A DNA stretch of 64,000 bases from assembly GCA_022410635.1 (NCBI GenBank), contig JAJVDF010000208.1, forward strand, positions 1,045,053 to 1,109,052, in the 5' to 3' direction. Position 1 is the stretch's first letter. Each line of letters starts with the position of its first letter. This stretch comes from Tretioscincus oriximinensis (taxonomy: Eukaryota; Chordata; Lepidosauria; Squamata; Gymnophthalmidae). A model generated the notes under the pieces. The model did no database searches, was not told where the DNA came from, and saw only the letters and a list, made by a program, of their open reading frames with translations. Of the stretch, positions 1 through 11,098 are shown one piece after another. A program made the position numbers and the translations under genes.

Positions 1-415
1 GCTGAAAGTAGGGAAAGGAGAGCCATTTTTCAGCCAAAGGCCAGGTGAAAGAGCTACGTCTTGAAGTGTTTTCTGAAGGCACCCGGAGATGGTGATTGAT
101 GCACCTCAAGGGGGAGACTGTTCCCTAGTCTGGGGGCTGCTACAGAGAAGACCCTGTCTGTGTTCACACCCTCTTTGCCACTGAGAGAAGGCAGTACAGT
201 CAGGAGGTCTCCTCTTTAGATCTTAAGGCATGGACTGTTGATATAAGAGAAGGCCTCTCTCTTTAGGTATTTGGGGTCCAAGTTATTTAAGGCCTTATAG
301 GTTAGACTTAATACCTTGAATTGGGTTTGGTAGCTAATTGTCAGCCAGTGCAGCTCTTTCAAGGTAGAAGGGATCCTTTTACTGCAGAAATTGGTAGCTG
401 TTTAGTTGCCATGTC
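1..415 (-). repeat. L2-type LINE 3' end, antisense
   Basis: Begins with the block shared by the other antisense copies (cagccaaaggccaggtgaaagag ... gatgcacctcaaggggg) and runs to about 415. It fills intron 5 up to 27 bases before exon 6. Confidence 0.6.
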
Positions 416-441
416 GATGAANATCTGAATGCTCTTTACAG

Positions 442-567
442 GTAAGGAAGCGACACAGACTGGCTGAAAGTCCACAGTCAGTTGATGCTTTGCCAGTCGA
501 TCAGCAGTGGAAAAGTGGAGAATTAGTTGCAGGCTCAGAAAACACGACCCCTTTCTCTCTCGAAACA
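442..567 (+). CDS. BRIP1: BRIP1 exon 6 (42 codons)
   Basis: The acceptor gctctttacag precedes a phase-0 exon starting VRKRHR, matching human IRKRHC at residue 170. The donor is GTAAGT after a final ACA codon. In human BRIP1 the RKRH lies at the end of a bipartite nuclear localisation signal that begins in exon 5, so this exon should carry its second basic cluster. The rest is poorly conserved and low in complexity, as expected for the disordered insertion between Walker A and motif Ia. It is two codons longer than the human exon (126 versus 120 bp). Assignment rests on the RKRH start, phase, splice sites and position upstream of exon 7. Confidence 0.88.
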
Positions 568-660
568 GTAAGTACAGCCTTTGTGGATTTCAAAAGTAGA
601 GGCAAAGTTTGTGCTGTAAGGCGATACACAACTTGCCACATTCAGCCTTGAGCTGGTCTA

Positions 661-717
661 TACTGCTCAAAACAATTAAGGGAACACTTTAACATTGTTG
701 AATTATTTTGAGCAGCA
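661..717. mobile_element. 57-bp miniature Tc1/mariner-like element
   Basis: tactgctcaaaacaattaag at the left end and attattttgagcagca at the right are imperfect inverted copies, flanked by TA. The start CTGCTCAAAA..AAGGGAACAC resembles the termini of a widespread vertebrate Tc1/mariner-type family. Only the two ends remain, fused. It lies 94 bp downstream of the exon 6 donor. Confidence 0.55.
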
Positions 718-917
718 TATTATCCTGGAATAATGTGCTGGTGTAGGCTATGGGCAGCCTCATGTGCGAACTGATTCCTTCAAAGTTTGTGGCATTCTTT
801 TGTGCATTTTTTAAAAGATGCTTCTTATTTGGCTATTTTCACTGTGCATTTTATAGTTCTGTATGCTTCCCGGAATATTTNTCAGTTTGCAAACAGAGGT
901 TACAAGGTTTCTAAACA

Positions 918-1190
918 GGCACGAATGGCTCAGTTGCTAAGGAGCAGGTTTTCCATTTGGGAGATCGGGTTTTTAAGCCGATCTCCCAGAGTGCCTTCCA
1001 CTAGCCTGCAGCTCTAGCCAACTCAGCTATTCGAAAGAGATGCAAATTTGTTATTTACATATCAGATAAATGTGTACCATCATTAACCTGATGGGGAAGA
1101 TAGAATAAAATATAAGCCTTCCGGTGAAAATTAACCCTGTAAGCCACTCTGGAAAAGAGTGGGGTATAAAAGCTTGATTTTTCTTCTTCA
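918..1190 (+). repeat. SINE-2 copy
   Basis: The best place to see the family head: GGCACGAATGGCTCAGTTGC includes TGGCTCAGTTG (926-936), a perfect match to the RNA polymerase III A-box consensus TRGYNNANNNG. A degenerate B-box-like gggttttta follows. The body has ctattcgaaag, gatggggaagatagaat and the tail gtataaaagcttgatttttcttcttc. Confidence 0.75.
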
Positions 1191-1339
1191 TCTAACAAGT
1201 ACGTGTGCATATATTTGATACTCNATGCCATACTTTACATTTTAATAAAAATTGCATTGAAAAATGGAGAACCTTTGAAAAATTGCAAGAAAGAAATTCC
1301 CCATGCTCTATGCCTTACTCATTGAAGAGGTAACCTGAC

Positions 1340-1745
1340 TGCAGTGTTTAAAATCAGGTATGGAGTGGAAAAAGTGGGCAGAGAAAAGGAATTCTAGGAT
1401 CATGGGCCGCTCTATGAAACTGATGAGTACAAGAGTGGGGACAGACGAGGAAAAGAATTTTCACACCCGGTAGCTCATTGGTCTATGGAATTTACTTCCA
1501 GAAGGAGTGGTGATAGAAGCCAACCTGGATGGTTTAGACAAATTATGGAGGCCAAGTGCAACCGTGGATGTCTAGAAACAGCCTTAGGGACAGGCTGCCT
1601 TTTATATGAGGCCAAGAATAGGTGAAGATTTTGTCTGTTTCCACTTCTTGAAAGTACCAGGTGCAATTGGTGGGTCCTCTGTGACGTTGGATGGGCTGTG
1701 GCCAGCAGGGCTCCTTTTGTGATAAGAAGATAAGACTCTCATTCT
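1340..1745 (+). repeat. CR1-A LINE 3' fragment
   Basis: Sense orientation: ggtatggagtgg, a collapsed gggcagagaa block, ggaatttacttccagaaggag and a diverged ending near ggctgtggccagcagggctcc. Confidence 0.7.
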
Positions 1746-1829
1746 CTTGCTCTCACGCATGCGCACACACATGACCTACAGTAATCTGGTTTGATTTCAC
1801 CCTTTTCCATGAAGCCAGTTGCTCTGTGA

Positions 1830-1922
1830 CAATGCTTCAGGTATTTGTACGCATCTATCATATCTCTTCTCAGCCTTCTGGTTTGCAGACTAACCATCCC
1901 TAGAACCTTTTACCCTTTCCCA
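1830..1922 (-). repeat. CR1-B LINE fragment
   Basis: Matches the block ctcagccttctggtttgcagactaa seen in the longer antisense CR1-B copies at 28.1 and 52.6 kb. Confidence 0.6.
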
Positions 1923-2190
1923 CGGAGCCAGTTTGGTATAATGGTTATCTGGTAGTCTCCCAGTTCGATTCCACACTCCTCCATGAAACCAGTTCTTTAC
2001 ACTCTCTCAGCCCCACCTACTTCACAGGATGTCTATTGTTGGCCATGNAAAGGGATGAGTTAGCCAACTCAGCTGTTTGAAAGAAAGTAGATTTTCAGTC
2101 TATATTTCAAGTAGGTTCATGAAAATTAACCTTCTAAGCTGCTCTGTACACTGAGAGTGGATATAAATGCCAAATTCTTCTTNGTATAAA
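1923..2190 (+). repeat. SINE-1 head joined to a SINE-2 tail
   Basis: 1923-2055 is SINE-1 (gagccagtttggtataatggtta, cagttcgattcc). 2058-2185 is the 3' half of SINE-2 (gccaactcagctgtttgaaag ... gtggatataaatgccaaattcttctt). Most likely one inserted beside or into the other. Confidence 0.6.
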
Positions 2191-2883
2191 TAAATTCATC
2201 ATCAGTGTTAATCTGCACAAGCATGCAGGTGGCAGGTCCCTATGTCAGAATACGACCCATAAAAGGCAGAGTGCAGACAGGGCTAAAGTTCTAGCCTGTC
2301 TCTCTTCTTAGCTTGACTTTTCCTATCCCTACCGCAGTATGTGGGCTTTTACTACCAAATCTACGCACGCATGTTGCCTTGTGATTTAATGACCTCCGCT
2401 GCCACAGTGACTTAATAAGCTGAGCAATTTGCATTGATTTTTCATCCGGTTCGTAAGCGTCTAACTGAGAATCCATGACTGCACAATTAAGTTCCTTTTC
2501 CAGTTAGCGTCCTTTTACTGTGGTGAAGTTGAGAGTTATGGGAAATCAATGGGGTTTCTTCAGTCAAATAGCTCTGTGAGTGGTGACTTCAGGTAAACTC
2601 CATCCCTCTGGGATCCAGAGCAGAAACAGTTTCACTGAATTCAAACTTTGAAGTCAAACAGAAAATTCATTTGTTTGAAAAGTCTCTTTAGAAGTACTTT
2701 GACTCTTAAGGAGAAGAATTGCACTTTTTTCTTGAACCTGCAGAACAGGAAGGCATTTCACATGTGCTTCAGAGTGTTGTACTGTATTATTTAATCAAAT
2801 TTGGCAGAATTTTCAATGATCATACATGATTATGCGATATGCCGTTCACCAGAAAAAGTGCATGACATCACGCAGCCTGAGTA
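2191..2883. other. Intron 6, no recognisable feature
   Basis: No repeat family of this window and no coding pattern is seen. Composition is ordinary AT-rich intron. Confidence 0.5.
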
Positions 2884-3082
2884 GAAGAAGAAGAAGAACT
2901 TGGTTCTTATACCNTGCTTTTCTCAGCTTTCAAAGGGACTCAAAGCAGCTTACNAGGGTATTTTTGCCCGAAGGCTGACATTCTATCTTCCCCACCAGGC
3001 TNTGGTGGTTCCCATTTATCTACTTGCCGTCAGTTGCAATTTCTTGCAATTCATGCTTTCGAATAGCTGGCTTGGCTACAGT
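2884..3082 (-). repeat. SINE-2 copy, antisense, 5'-truncated
   Basis: Starts with the (AGA)n tail and agaacttggttcttatacc, runs through caaagggactcaaagcagctta and ends at gaatagctggcttggcta; the tRNA-like head is missing. Confidence 0.8.
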
Positions 3083-3184
3083 AGCTTTAAGAAAGGGTAG
3101 CTTTACCATCAGTTCCAGGTAAACACTGGAATCCATAATTAAGGATAAAATTACTAAATACATAGAGACGCACACACTGGTTTT

Positions 3185-4640
3185 TAAAAAAATACTGTTT
3201 GTTTATTTAAAAAGTAACACTTTAGTACAGAAACACAAAAAAAGTGTAAAATTACAGAGCTGACTGCATCGTTCTCACGAGTTTTCTACATTATATACAA
3301 TAATAAACATTAAACATTTTAAGTTGAACAAACTGGTCAAGTATATGTTCTTTGCGCTTGATTCCATCAAGTCCAGGTCAGTCAGTAAACTTCTATGAAA
3401 TTTTGGGTAGGTAAACCATGATGATAGTAGTTGGTTACAGAATGATGATCGAAATGAGGTGTGGGGTTGGAGCGATGTATCTCTCTGTGCCTCAGAAAAC
3501 AGCAGTGACCACTTAACGTAAAATTTAGGGTAGGGATCTTTTTAGTACCTTTCATCCTTGCCTTTTGGACTGAAAGGAAATCATTAAGGACTGTGGACCA
3601 AATTCTAACCAGCCAATTCTTACAGAGTTGGTTTGCAGCTTTCCNGAACTGCACAATGGTAAATTTGGCAGCAGTAAGTAAGGATTTNATTAGTTTGTGG
3701 TTTCCTAAATTATTATGATCTTCTTGAAAGAGTAGCACGCACTGATGTATGAAACGTAGCAAAGATAAATCATGCCGCATAAACTTGTCAAAACACCTGG
3801 AAAGTGTTAATTTTTAAAACATTAAATTTATTGACATACAAAAACATGTAATTCACGAACAATATCGACACTAACACCCTAGCCCAACCCCTCTCAGATA
3901 CATCAGATGGTATGTATTGAGGAATATACATCATACATTATACAGTCTCTCTATGTACATAAAACATCAGGATAGTTTGAACTANAANCNTNCNATTTNA
4001 GCTGAATAAAGCANNTGAAATGGACCTGGACCATTTAATATTCCATGGAGTCATACNGAATCTTCTTTCCCGAATTACATCAAATCTTATAAACTCAATC
4101 ATATAACCTAAGCGTGCATCAGTTGTCCACTTGGACTTGTCTTTCCAATCTCTGGTGATTACCGGATGTGCACCCCGTATTTATCCCCATATTTGAGTTT
4201 TAAATTATTAGTGTAATTTAATACTAATATCTCTATATTCATTGGATTAACAGAATGTATAATATTATTTAATTTTGTGATTATAATTTGCCAATAATNT
4301 GAAACTTCTATACATTCATACCACATATGGATGTAATACCTTCTCAGCTGACATCCATGCCAGCATTGAGGAGAAATACGAATCATATGGGATAACTGAG
4401 CAGGAGTTCTGTACTATCTAGAAATTATTTTCATTTCAACTTGTTTAACACGAGTGTTCTTTATCTGCTCAGTTTCTTTTATCCCAGTGAGGCACACTCT
4501 TTGAAGGTCTGGAATTTGATCTTCCCATTGACTTCTACTAATACTTTGACTTTTAAATTTAACTTTTAATAAGAATCTTATAAATTCCTCCCCCCAGTGT
4601 TAACGAAAGTGTTAATAAACATGTGGTTAAAAGGGATGTA
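3185..4640 (-). mobile_element. L1-like LINE ORF2 C-terminal fragment
   Basis: Two minus-strand reading frames resemble the C-terminal part of L1 ORF2. 3382-3780 includes CKNWLVRIWSTVLNDFLS. 4159-4386 includes PQCWHGCQLRRYYIHMWYEC, like the CWRCG..GTYYHMWW..C motif near the L1 ORF2 C terminus. Stops and frame changes between them show decay. The LINE class is inferred from these motifs only. Confidence 0.55.
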
Positions 4641-4970
4641 GTTGCTATTGTCTGTCTAGACTTTCAGAAGATTTGATAGGATCCCTCATAGAGGCTCCCC
4701 CAGAAGCTCTTCAGTCATGGAATAAGAGGACAGGTCCTCTGGGTTGGAAACTAGCTCAAAGACAGAAAAGACAGGGTTGTAATAAATTCTCTGCATGGAA
4801 AGACGTAAGACGTGGAGTACCCCACTAGTGGGACATTTCACCCAGAGTGTCGTTGGGCTGTGGAATTTACTTCCAGAAGAGGTGGTAATAGTTGGCAGCC
4901 TGGATACAGGAGTAGACATGTTCATGGGCGCCAAGAGTATCAATAGCTACTAGGATGGATCTCTTGTTCT
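4610..4970 (+). repeat. CR1 fragment with internal deletion
   Basis: 4645-4690 translates to a reverse-transcriptase-like stretch (VVAIVCLDFQK) corresponding to CR1 V.LDF.KAFD. About 100 bases later the sequence is already in the 3' part (ggaatttacttccagaagaggtgg), so most of ORF2 has been deleted. Confidence 0.55.
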
Positions 4971-4974
4971 TAAA

Positions 4975-5689
4975 GCAGCTTTCCCAATCATTAATATCTG
5001 CTCTTGTCAACAGAATGAGCTCATATACTTGGCTACACACAAATGATGTCAGTGGGGGAAGGCAGGGGGACGTTTTATGCCGCGTATATGAAGGTTTCCA
5101 CGTCCTTTAATATAACCCAAAGTCCTGGAAGAGGGAGTTCTTTGATACACTGACATTATACCATTATTACTCATTTCAATATATTCTTGTAAGCTTTCAA
5201 AGCTAATTAAGGCGGAGGGAAACCTTTTAAACAATTTGAAGTGATTTATTGCTCCAACCGCATCATTCCAAGTGAAAGCCCTTTTCTTTAAGTGCCAAAT
5301 AATTTTGAAAAGCCATTAATGCAAATGGCCCCAGATATCTGCCAGAGGGAGTCCATTGATTTTTTTTCACTCCCCTTTGCGGAGAAAGCACATCAGCAAA
5401 AAATTCTAGCCCTGTAAATCAGTGTATAAACTTTTAATAATATATGACACATCTACCGACTCTGTGCTTGTGTAAATCAGTTTTGTTTAACACTGTGTCT
5501 CCTTATCGATTGGACTGCATTGCATTCTGGGAAGGTTAGGGATGGAGGATGAATGACTAATCTCCAAATAATGGTTTTCTTGTACTTCTGGGGGGGGGGG
5601 GGTTATGTCTTAAATATATGCTGACATTACTTTTTTAATCAGATGGCTTGTTTGAAGTCAGCAAAGGGGATCTTTCTCACCTGCTTGCC
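4975..5689. other. Intron 6, mostly single-copy; G run
   Basis: No known repeat is seen. 5240-5540 reads as non-repetitive, homeobox-site-rich sequence (ATTAATGCAAATGG) and may be a conserved non-coding element. A run of 13 G residues lies near 5591-5603. Confidence 0.4.
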
Positions 5690-6025
5690 TGCAAGAGACC
5701 ACCCTCACCATAAGATCTGCAGGGGTTGTACCACCTCTTTCAACAGCCAATGGAGTGGGAACCCAGGCTAGGGACTTCTCAGTGGTTGCCCCCCGTCTTT
5801 GAAATAGTCTCCCCCTCGTGGTGCGTCTGTGGTAATCGTTGTATGGTTTTAGAAGATCCTTTCGCCTGGCCTTTGGCTGAAGAGAACATTCATTTTTGTC
5901 CCCACTTTTAAATATTGTTTGTATACTGTTTTTAATCGGTTAATTTTGTGATGATATTTTACTGTTCGACGCCCTGAGACCTTTGGGTATGGGGCGGGGT
6001 ATAAATATAAATAAATAAATAAAGG
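5690..6025 (+). repeat. L2-type LINE 3' end
   Basis: Sense copy ending cgccctgagacctttgggta, ggggcggggtataaat and (AAAT)n. This tail is the same as that of SINE-1. The antisense copies near 1, 8.2, 13.5, 31.2, 34.1 and 43.1 kb share its ttggctgaagaga / cctggcctttggctga block. Confidence 0.65.
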
Positions 6026-6219
6026 CATTTGATACAGGTACAATGTCTTTACACTGAGTTTGACTGATTTGATGTAGACACATCTCTTTCCTCTATTTTT
6101 GGCTGAGGGATTAGCATTTTCCCACCCTTTCCCCTTCCAGGTTATTGCTCTGTGTGTTTTAATTTTGGCATAGCTTTGCAACCAACCTCATGAAATCTGG
6201 CTGCAATGTCTGGACTGCT

Positions 6220-6690
6220 TTAGCCTTCGAAGATGGCATTAGAAAGGATCTGACTGAAGTGTATAAAATCGTGCATGGAGTGGATAAGGTGAATAGAGAA
6301 AAATATTTTCTATATCACACCNCACTAGGACAAGAGGGCACTCCTTGAAATGGGTGGGCAGAAGAGTTAGGAGAATCAGGGGAAATGGTTTTTCACCCAG
6401 AGGGTCATTGGTGTGTGGAATTTACCTCTAGCTGGTGGTAACTGGATAAGACCTAGATAGCTTTAAGACAAGTTCAAGAAAGCTAAGGGTATAAATAGTT
6501 ACTAGGATGGACTTCTTGATAATGCCTCTGAGAGGAGCAACAGGCAGGATTCCTGAAGTACCATTTCCAGGGACTTGAGAACAAATGAGGATTTTGTTGT
6601 CTTGGCCTCCATATACCTACTCGCATATCAACCTGCCCATTTCCATCATCTTGCCTGTTCCTGGCACATGTCCATACCTTTCATGTATAT
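6220..6690 (+). repeat. CR1-A LINE 3' fragment
   Basis: Contains gatctgactgaagtgtataaaatcg, ggtttttcacccagagggtca, ggagcaacaggcaggattcc and gttgtcttgg, in sense order. Confidence 0.75.
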
Positions 6691-6799
6691 AGAAATCGTA
6701 TCTTTTAAAGTAAGGTGTGGTTCAAACTGGACAGTGGAGCCTCGATTATGAGGAACTATGCTGTATTACTACTATGTTCATGGTTCTACATATTAGCCG

Positions 6800-6863
6800 C
6801 TGAAGAAGAACACGAAGACCTTCGGGTATGGGGCGGGGTATAAATGTAAATAAATAAATAAAA
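6800..6863 (+). repeat. Isolated L2/SINE-1 tail
   Basis: gaccttcgggtatggggcgg followed by ggtataaatgtaaataaata; only the shared 3' tail is present. Confidence 0.6.
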
Positions 6864-7205
6864 CATCCGAGTATATGGCGCTTTTGGATGTTTCGACATG
6901 GAGTTTATGTTAGAATGTTTGAATCTTTATGGATCATCACCGCACAAACGTCTCTACGTGGTTGGATTTTAAAAGATAAGGTTTCTATATACGTGAAGGA
7001 TACGCAACAGACAAGATGATGGAAACTAGTTGCACGTTTATCAACCGGATTTAAATAATAGAACCAAACTCTCTTACTATGATGAGCTCCTGTGAACTAA
7101 GGCTTGTATAGGTATTTATGCACTTTGAATATATAAAGATATTTGTACTTTTGGTTACCTTTTTAGATGTATGGGGATACGTAGCCCACACAAGGGGATA
7201 CAGTT
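6864..7205. other. Intron 6, no recognisable feature
   Basis: AT-rich sequence with no repeat or coding signal that I recognise. Confidence 0.5.
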
Positions 7206-7795
7206 ATTGTTTAGAGCGGGCCACCGTGTGAGACAAAATGCTGGACTAGATGGACTGTGGCCTGATTCTGCAGGGCTCCTCTTACGTTCTTCTTACGTTT
7301 TATGAAGAGGTCTATAATCTTATTTCGCCGTATTGCCCATCTGTAACTTCTTTTTGTTGTTTACTCGTGAAGGTTTGTATTTGGTTTGTTTCTTGCGNTG
7401 GATGTCTTTCTTCTTTTTATGCCAATAAAGGCTATGATGATGATGATGAAGAGGCGATTTGATTGAAATGTATAGAATTGTGCCTGAGGTAGGTAAGGTA
7501 CATGTTAACCACCCTGAGACCTTCNGGAAATAAATGTAAGTAGAAAGGCAAATAAATAAATGGAGATTTAAAAAATTATAAACTAGGGGCCCTTCTTTGA
7601 ATCTGATGGACAGAAGAGTTAGGATGGACAAANGAAAGTATTTTATATTTTTTAACCCAGTGGTTCATTATTCTATGGAATTTACTTCTAGGAGGAGCTA
7701 GCAGCCTGGATAGCTTTAAGAGAGGATCAGACAACCTACCTTTTATTTATTAGTCTNCACAGTGCTGTGAAGACCCCCTTGTCAAGATATCATGC
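7206..7795 (+). repeat. CR1-A LINE fragments, mosaic
   Basis: 7225-7290 is a CR1-A extreme 3' end (gctggactagatggactgtggcc). 7445-7790 is a more internal piece (gatttgattgaaatgtatag ... ggaatttacttctaggaggagc) interrupted near 7500 by an L2-type tail (accctgagaccttcnggaaa). Confidence 0.6.
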
Positions 7796-8213
7796 TAGAT
7801 GAAAACAAAACACTTTCCTGCAGAGAAAATGGCTGTAATCTCTGAAGCAGCGACAGTATTTAGAGTATGCTTTGGAATAAACGTTCCATTGTACAGAATT
7901 GTCCNGCAGAATTTCATATGCAGATACCAGAGTTTGGGGGACGCCAGCAGGGGGTGCTGTTGCTTTTCAGAAGCTGCTTCCTTTGCCAAAAGGAAAAAAA
8001 GAAATTATTTCTCTCCCAATTTGTAACAAAAATCCCAAGGTTTGTTGATGCAATAAGAGATAGCCTTCCAGCAACAATGAGCCCCAGGTTGGTGATAGTG
8101 TAACATTTTAGCCTGATAACGATTACAAAGTGTAAGTAAAAAAGGAAAAGCCACCTGTGAATGAAAACGTCGCTACTTTGAAGTTGAATTTTGTTANTGT
8201 AGCATCACGAACT
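7796..8213. other. Intron 6, no recognisable feature
   Basis: Overlapping short open frames here have no family resemblance. I see nothing else. Confidence 0.45.
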
Positions 8214-8380
8214 TGTATTTATTTTATTTATACTTCTATCCCGCCCTGTACCCGAAGGTCTCGCGGTAAAAACAGTAAAATCAGTAAAAACAACAGTGTA
8301 AAATTAGCATATTAAAACAGTATCAAAACAGTATTTCTTCAACCAAAGGCCAGGCTAAAGAAGTGTTTTGTTTTCAGATC
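8214..8380 (-). repeat. L2-type LINE 3' end, antisense
   Basis: Starts tttattttatttatacttct, then cccgccctgtacccgaaggtc, and ends aaccaaaggccaggctaaag. Confidence 0.65.
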
Positions 8381-8489
8381 CAAAGCAAGATCTGGTTTGA
8401 TGTGTAAGATTCAGGAAGAATGGATGGATTTGGAAATTCTTGTGAAGGTGCAGAACCATGTCTTTTTTGCAGTGGCGATAGATGCAAAT

Positions 8490-8590
8490 CAGGAGTGGGG
8501 AACCTGAGGCTTGTGGGTCCCAGATGGAGCCTGCCAGAGCCTACACTGGCAAGTGGATGGCAAGATGAGATATGACCAGAATAAGGCAAG
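8490..8590. mobile_element. Foldback MITE (TATGGCAGG family), diverged
   Basis: Related to the copies at 10.9, 38.5 and 62.4 kb: gatggagcctgccagagcct, acactggcaagtggatgg and ccagaataagg. Confidence 0.5.
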
Positions 8591-8677
8591 AGTGTGGAAA
8601 GAACCAATGGTTACTAATGACTATTTCATCTTGATCAAGGCATCTACTGTACATCTACTCTCTACATTGGTTAGAGT

Positions 8678-9341
8678 CTAGGGCTCCTCAAACTACAGCC
8701 AGTGTGCCACATGTGGTCTCCGAGGACATTTATTCAGCCCGCAAGATGTTGTCACTGCCGTCTGTCCTGCTTAGCAGCCAACTAGCCCCGGACTCACAGT
8801 AATACATCCCTTGCTTTTTAAATAGCACGTACGCACAATGCGCACTTCATGACACAAGGCGGCCCAAAACCAGCTCCCTTCCATCATGTTCCTTCAGAGG
8901 CATCATTGTGCATGTCTATTAAAAGCCATCCTCGTGCTCTCAGGGTATTCCAAAAAGCCGAAGCCTTTGAGGAAGATCAGACAGTGCACATGCCTTGTGG
9001 GGGATCTTTGCCACATTTGACATGGCGGACAACTGAGTACCGTATGCTTTACGATAAGCTGTACCGCCAAGCATATTGTCCCCAAATGTCATCTTCTCCT
9101 TAGCTAGCATAATGAGAACCAGAGACAGCCTGCTGCTGTCTGAAAAGCGAGGTAAGAATAAGTTTACTTATTCTTCATTTTAAATATTGTATTTGTTCCC
9201 ATTTTGTTGTTTTACTTCAAAATAAGATATGTGCAGTGTTCATAGGAATTTGTTCATAGTTTTTTAAAACTATAGTTCTGCCCTCCAACGGTCTGAGGAA
9301 CAGTGAACTGGCCTGCTGTTTAAAAAGTTTGAGGATCCCTG
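8678..9341 (-). mobile_element. Non-autonomous hAT element
   Basis: Left end ctagggctcctcaaacta and right end aagtttgaggatccctg are inverted copies. Diverged 8-bp flanks GGTTAGAG (8669-8676) and GGTCAGAC (9342-9349) look like the hAT-type target duplication. The right arm carries the block attttaaatattgtatttgt, which I associate with a hAT family known from bats and reptiles. No transposase reading frame is visible. It lies inside a CR1-B copy. Confidence 0.7.
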
Positions 9342-9690
9342 GGTCAGACCAAATTAGAATCTTGTGCTCAGTTCTGGGTGCCCCAATTTAAAAGGGACAT
9401 TGATAAACTAGAGCAAGCTCGAAAGAGAGTTACAAGGATGATGCATAGTCTGGAAACCTACGAGGAACCGTTAAAGGATCTAAAAATGTTTAGTCTGCAA
9501 AAGAGAAAACTGAGGGGAGACCTGATAGCTGCCTACTAATATCTGAAGGGCTTTTTACAGCGCAGAGGGATCAACTTTGTTCTCCTTGGTCACATGGAAG
9601 GATTAGAAACAATGGGATGAAACTGCAAGAACATAGGTATAGATTTGACCCTAGAGGTCCCATCCAACTGTATGATTCTATGATTCTTCA
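9342..9690 (+). repeat. CR1-B LINE 3' end, sense
   Basis: Contains gtgctcagttctgggtgcccc and aaactagagcaagctcgaaag, and ends ccaactgtatgattctatgattct, the tail of ATTCTATG repeats typical of amniote CR1. Confidence 0.85.
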
Positions 9691-10445
9691 TGGGTGTTTT
9701 TTTAATACAAGGCCCATTTCTCTGGAGGGCAGGCCAGCTTTTGCTGTTGCAGATAAGACATTGTAGGCCTTGTGTGAACAAAATGTGTGGCGTAACAAAC
9801 AGCCTCTTTGTCGGCTCCGAGCGTCCAAGTTCACAAGACTCGAATTTCAAAATCTGTTTAAAGTTATTCTCTTCAACTAATGAAAAAGATAATTATCATC
9901 TGGCTCTCAACGATCTCCCTAGATAAAGGGCTTGATTATTTCTAGTTGGTGCTACAGGGAACAGAAGAGGAAGGCGGACAACACATAATTGTGTGGGTGG
10001 ATTTTTGATCATTAAACTTGGCACTGAACCATGATAGACCATAGGGGATGCAGGCCTTGAGAAGTGAAACCACAAATCTGTTCTAGTGCATGGAAACCAA
10101 ATTATTTCTGGGACTTTAAGGGCAAGCAACACCCTCTCAGCACCACCACTTTACAATTTTGATNGTATTTGGTCATCTATATTGGTAAAATTGAGTGAAT
10201 CCGTCTTCCCCATTGGTCAAAATCATCCAACCATCAGGCTTGCCTCCTGTGAAATTGGAATTTCATAGGGCTTGGAATAATAGTGGGAAGGAAAGGTAGA
10301 ACAAAGGAAGTAATGGATGAAAGATGGAAGGAAGGAAAGGAAAGCAAAACAAAGAAGCAGCAAGTGAAAGAGGGATGGGAGGGGATGGGTTGAGGCATGA
10401 ATGGGAGCAAGGGAGGAGTGGCTAAAGCCTATTGCATTACAGTAA
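9691..10445. other. Intron 6, single-copy; GA-rich tract
   Basis: No recognised repeat. 10285-10400 is a long purine-rich tract (ggaagg/aaagg units). Confidence 0.5.
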
Positions 10446-10700
10446 AACAGTGGACTAATTTCACTAGTTGGAACATACAAGGAGTCATGCTGAATGGGGC
10501 CACAGCCCACGTGGTTCAGCATTCTGTCTCATCCAGTGGCCCACTAACTGCCCCTGGGCTGCCTCAAGCCTGTCCCCTGCAAATGGCACTCGGGAATCCT
10601 GCTTGTGGCTCCATCCCGGAGGCAGGATTTTTAAGCCCTTGTGGTTCTGCATCAGGTATTAAGCACTTGTTGAAATCCAGGTGAGATGTTCCCTTGGTTG
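10446..10700 (-). repeat. CR1-A LINE 3' end, antisense
   Basis: Starts ttggaacatacaaggagtcat and continues ctgaatggggccacagccca, cagcattctgtctcatcc and ggctccatcccggaggcagg. Confidence 0.75.
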
Positions 10701-10729
10701 TACCTTGTAAACATGATCAGAAAACACTA

Positions 10730-10925
10730 TCACAGATGGGCAGAAGAATTAGGATAGACAAAGGGAAAAGTATTTTTTTAACCCAGAGCAACATTGGTAT
10801 GTGGAATTCCTTCCAGAAAAGGTGGTGGTAGGTGGTAGCTGGCAGTGTGCATAGCTGATTTCCTAAGCTCCTTGATCCACTCTTGGTGCCCTTTTTCTGC
10901 TCTTTTTCCAGTTCCAAAATATCCT
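10730..10925. repeat. CR1-A pieces in opposite orientations
   Basis: 10735-10850 is sense (gatgggcagaagaattagga) and 10857-10925 antisense (tcctaagctccttgatccac ... agttccaaaatatcctttct), so two truncated copies meet or one has been inverted. Confidence 0.55.
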
Positions 10926-10940
10926 TTCTGAAGGTAGATT

Positions 10941-11098
10941 CACACTGAGTCATATATTGGGTAATATTTTGGAATTGAGTTCCAATTTGGCCATCCATAT
11001 GCTAGTGCAGACTTATGGCAGCCCCCATGTGGGGCCTGCCATAGTCTACACTAGAATAAGCATCCGTGCGTTTTCATCCTAAGATNGGGTTCCCACAA
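10941..11098. mobile_element. Foldback MITE (TATGGCAGG family)
   Basis: The centre cagacttatggcagcccccatg tggggcctgccatagtctac is a long imperfect palindrome. Arms extend outward to cacactgagtcatata and taagatngggt. Confidence 0.55.

Noticed and set aside
5591..5603. G-quadruplex-type poly-G run (also 54861-54882)
   Set aside because: Plain homopolymer runs; length is unreliable in draft assemblies, and they lack the spaced GGG tracts that would make a stronger case.
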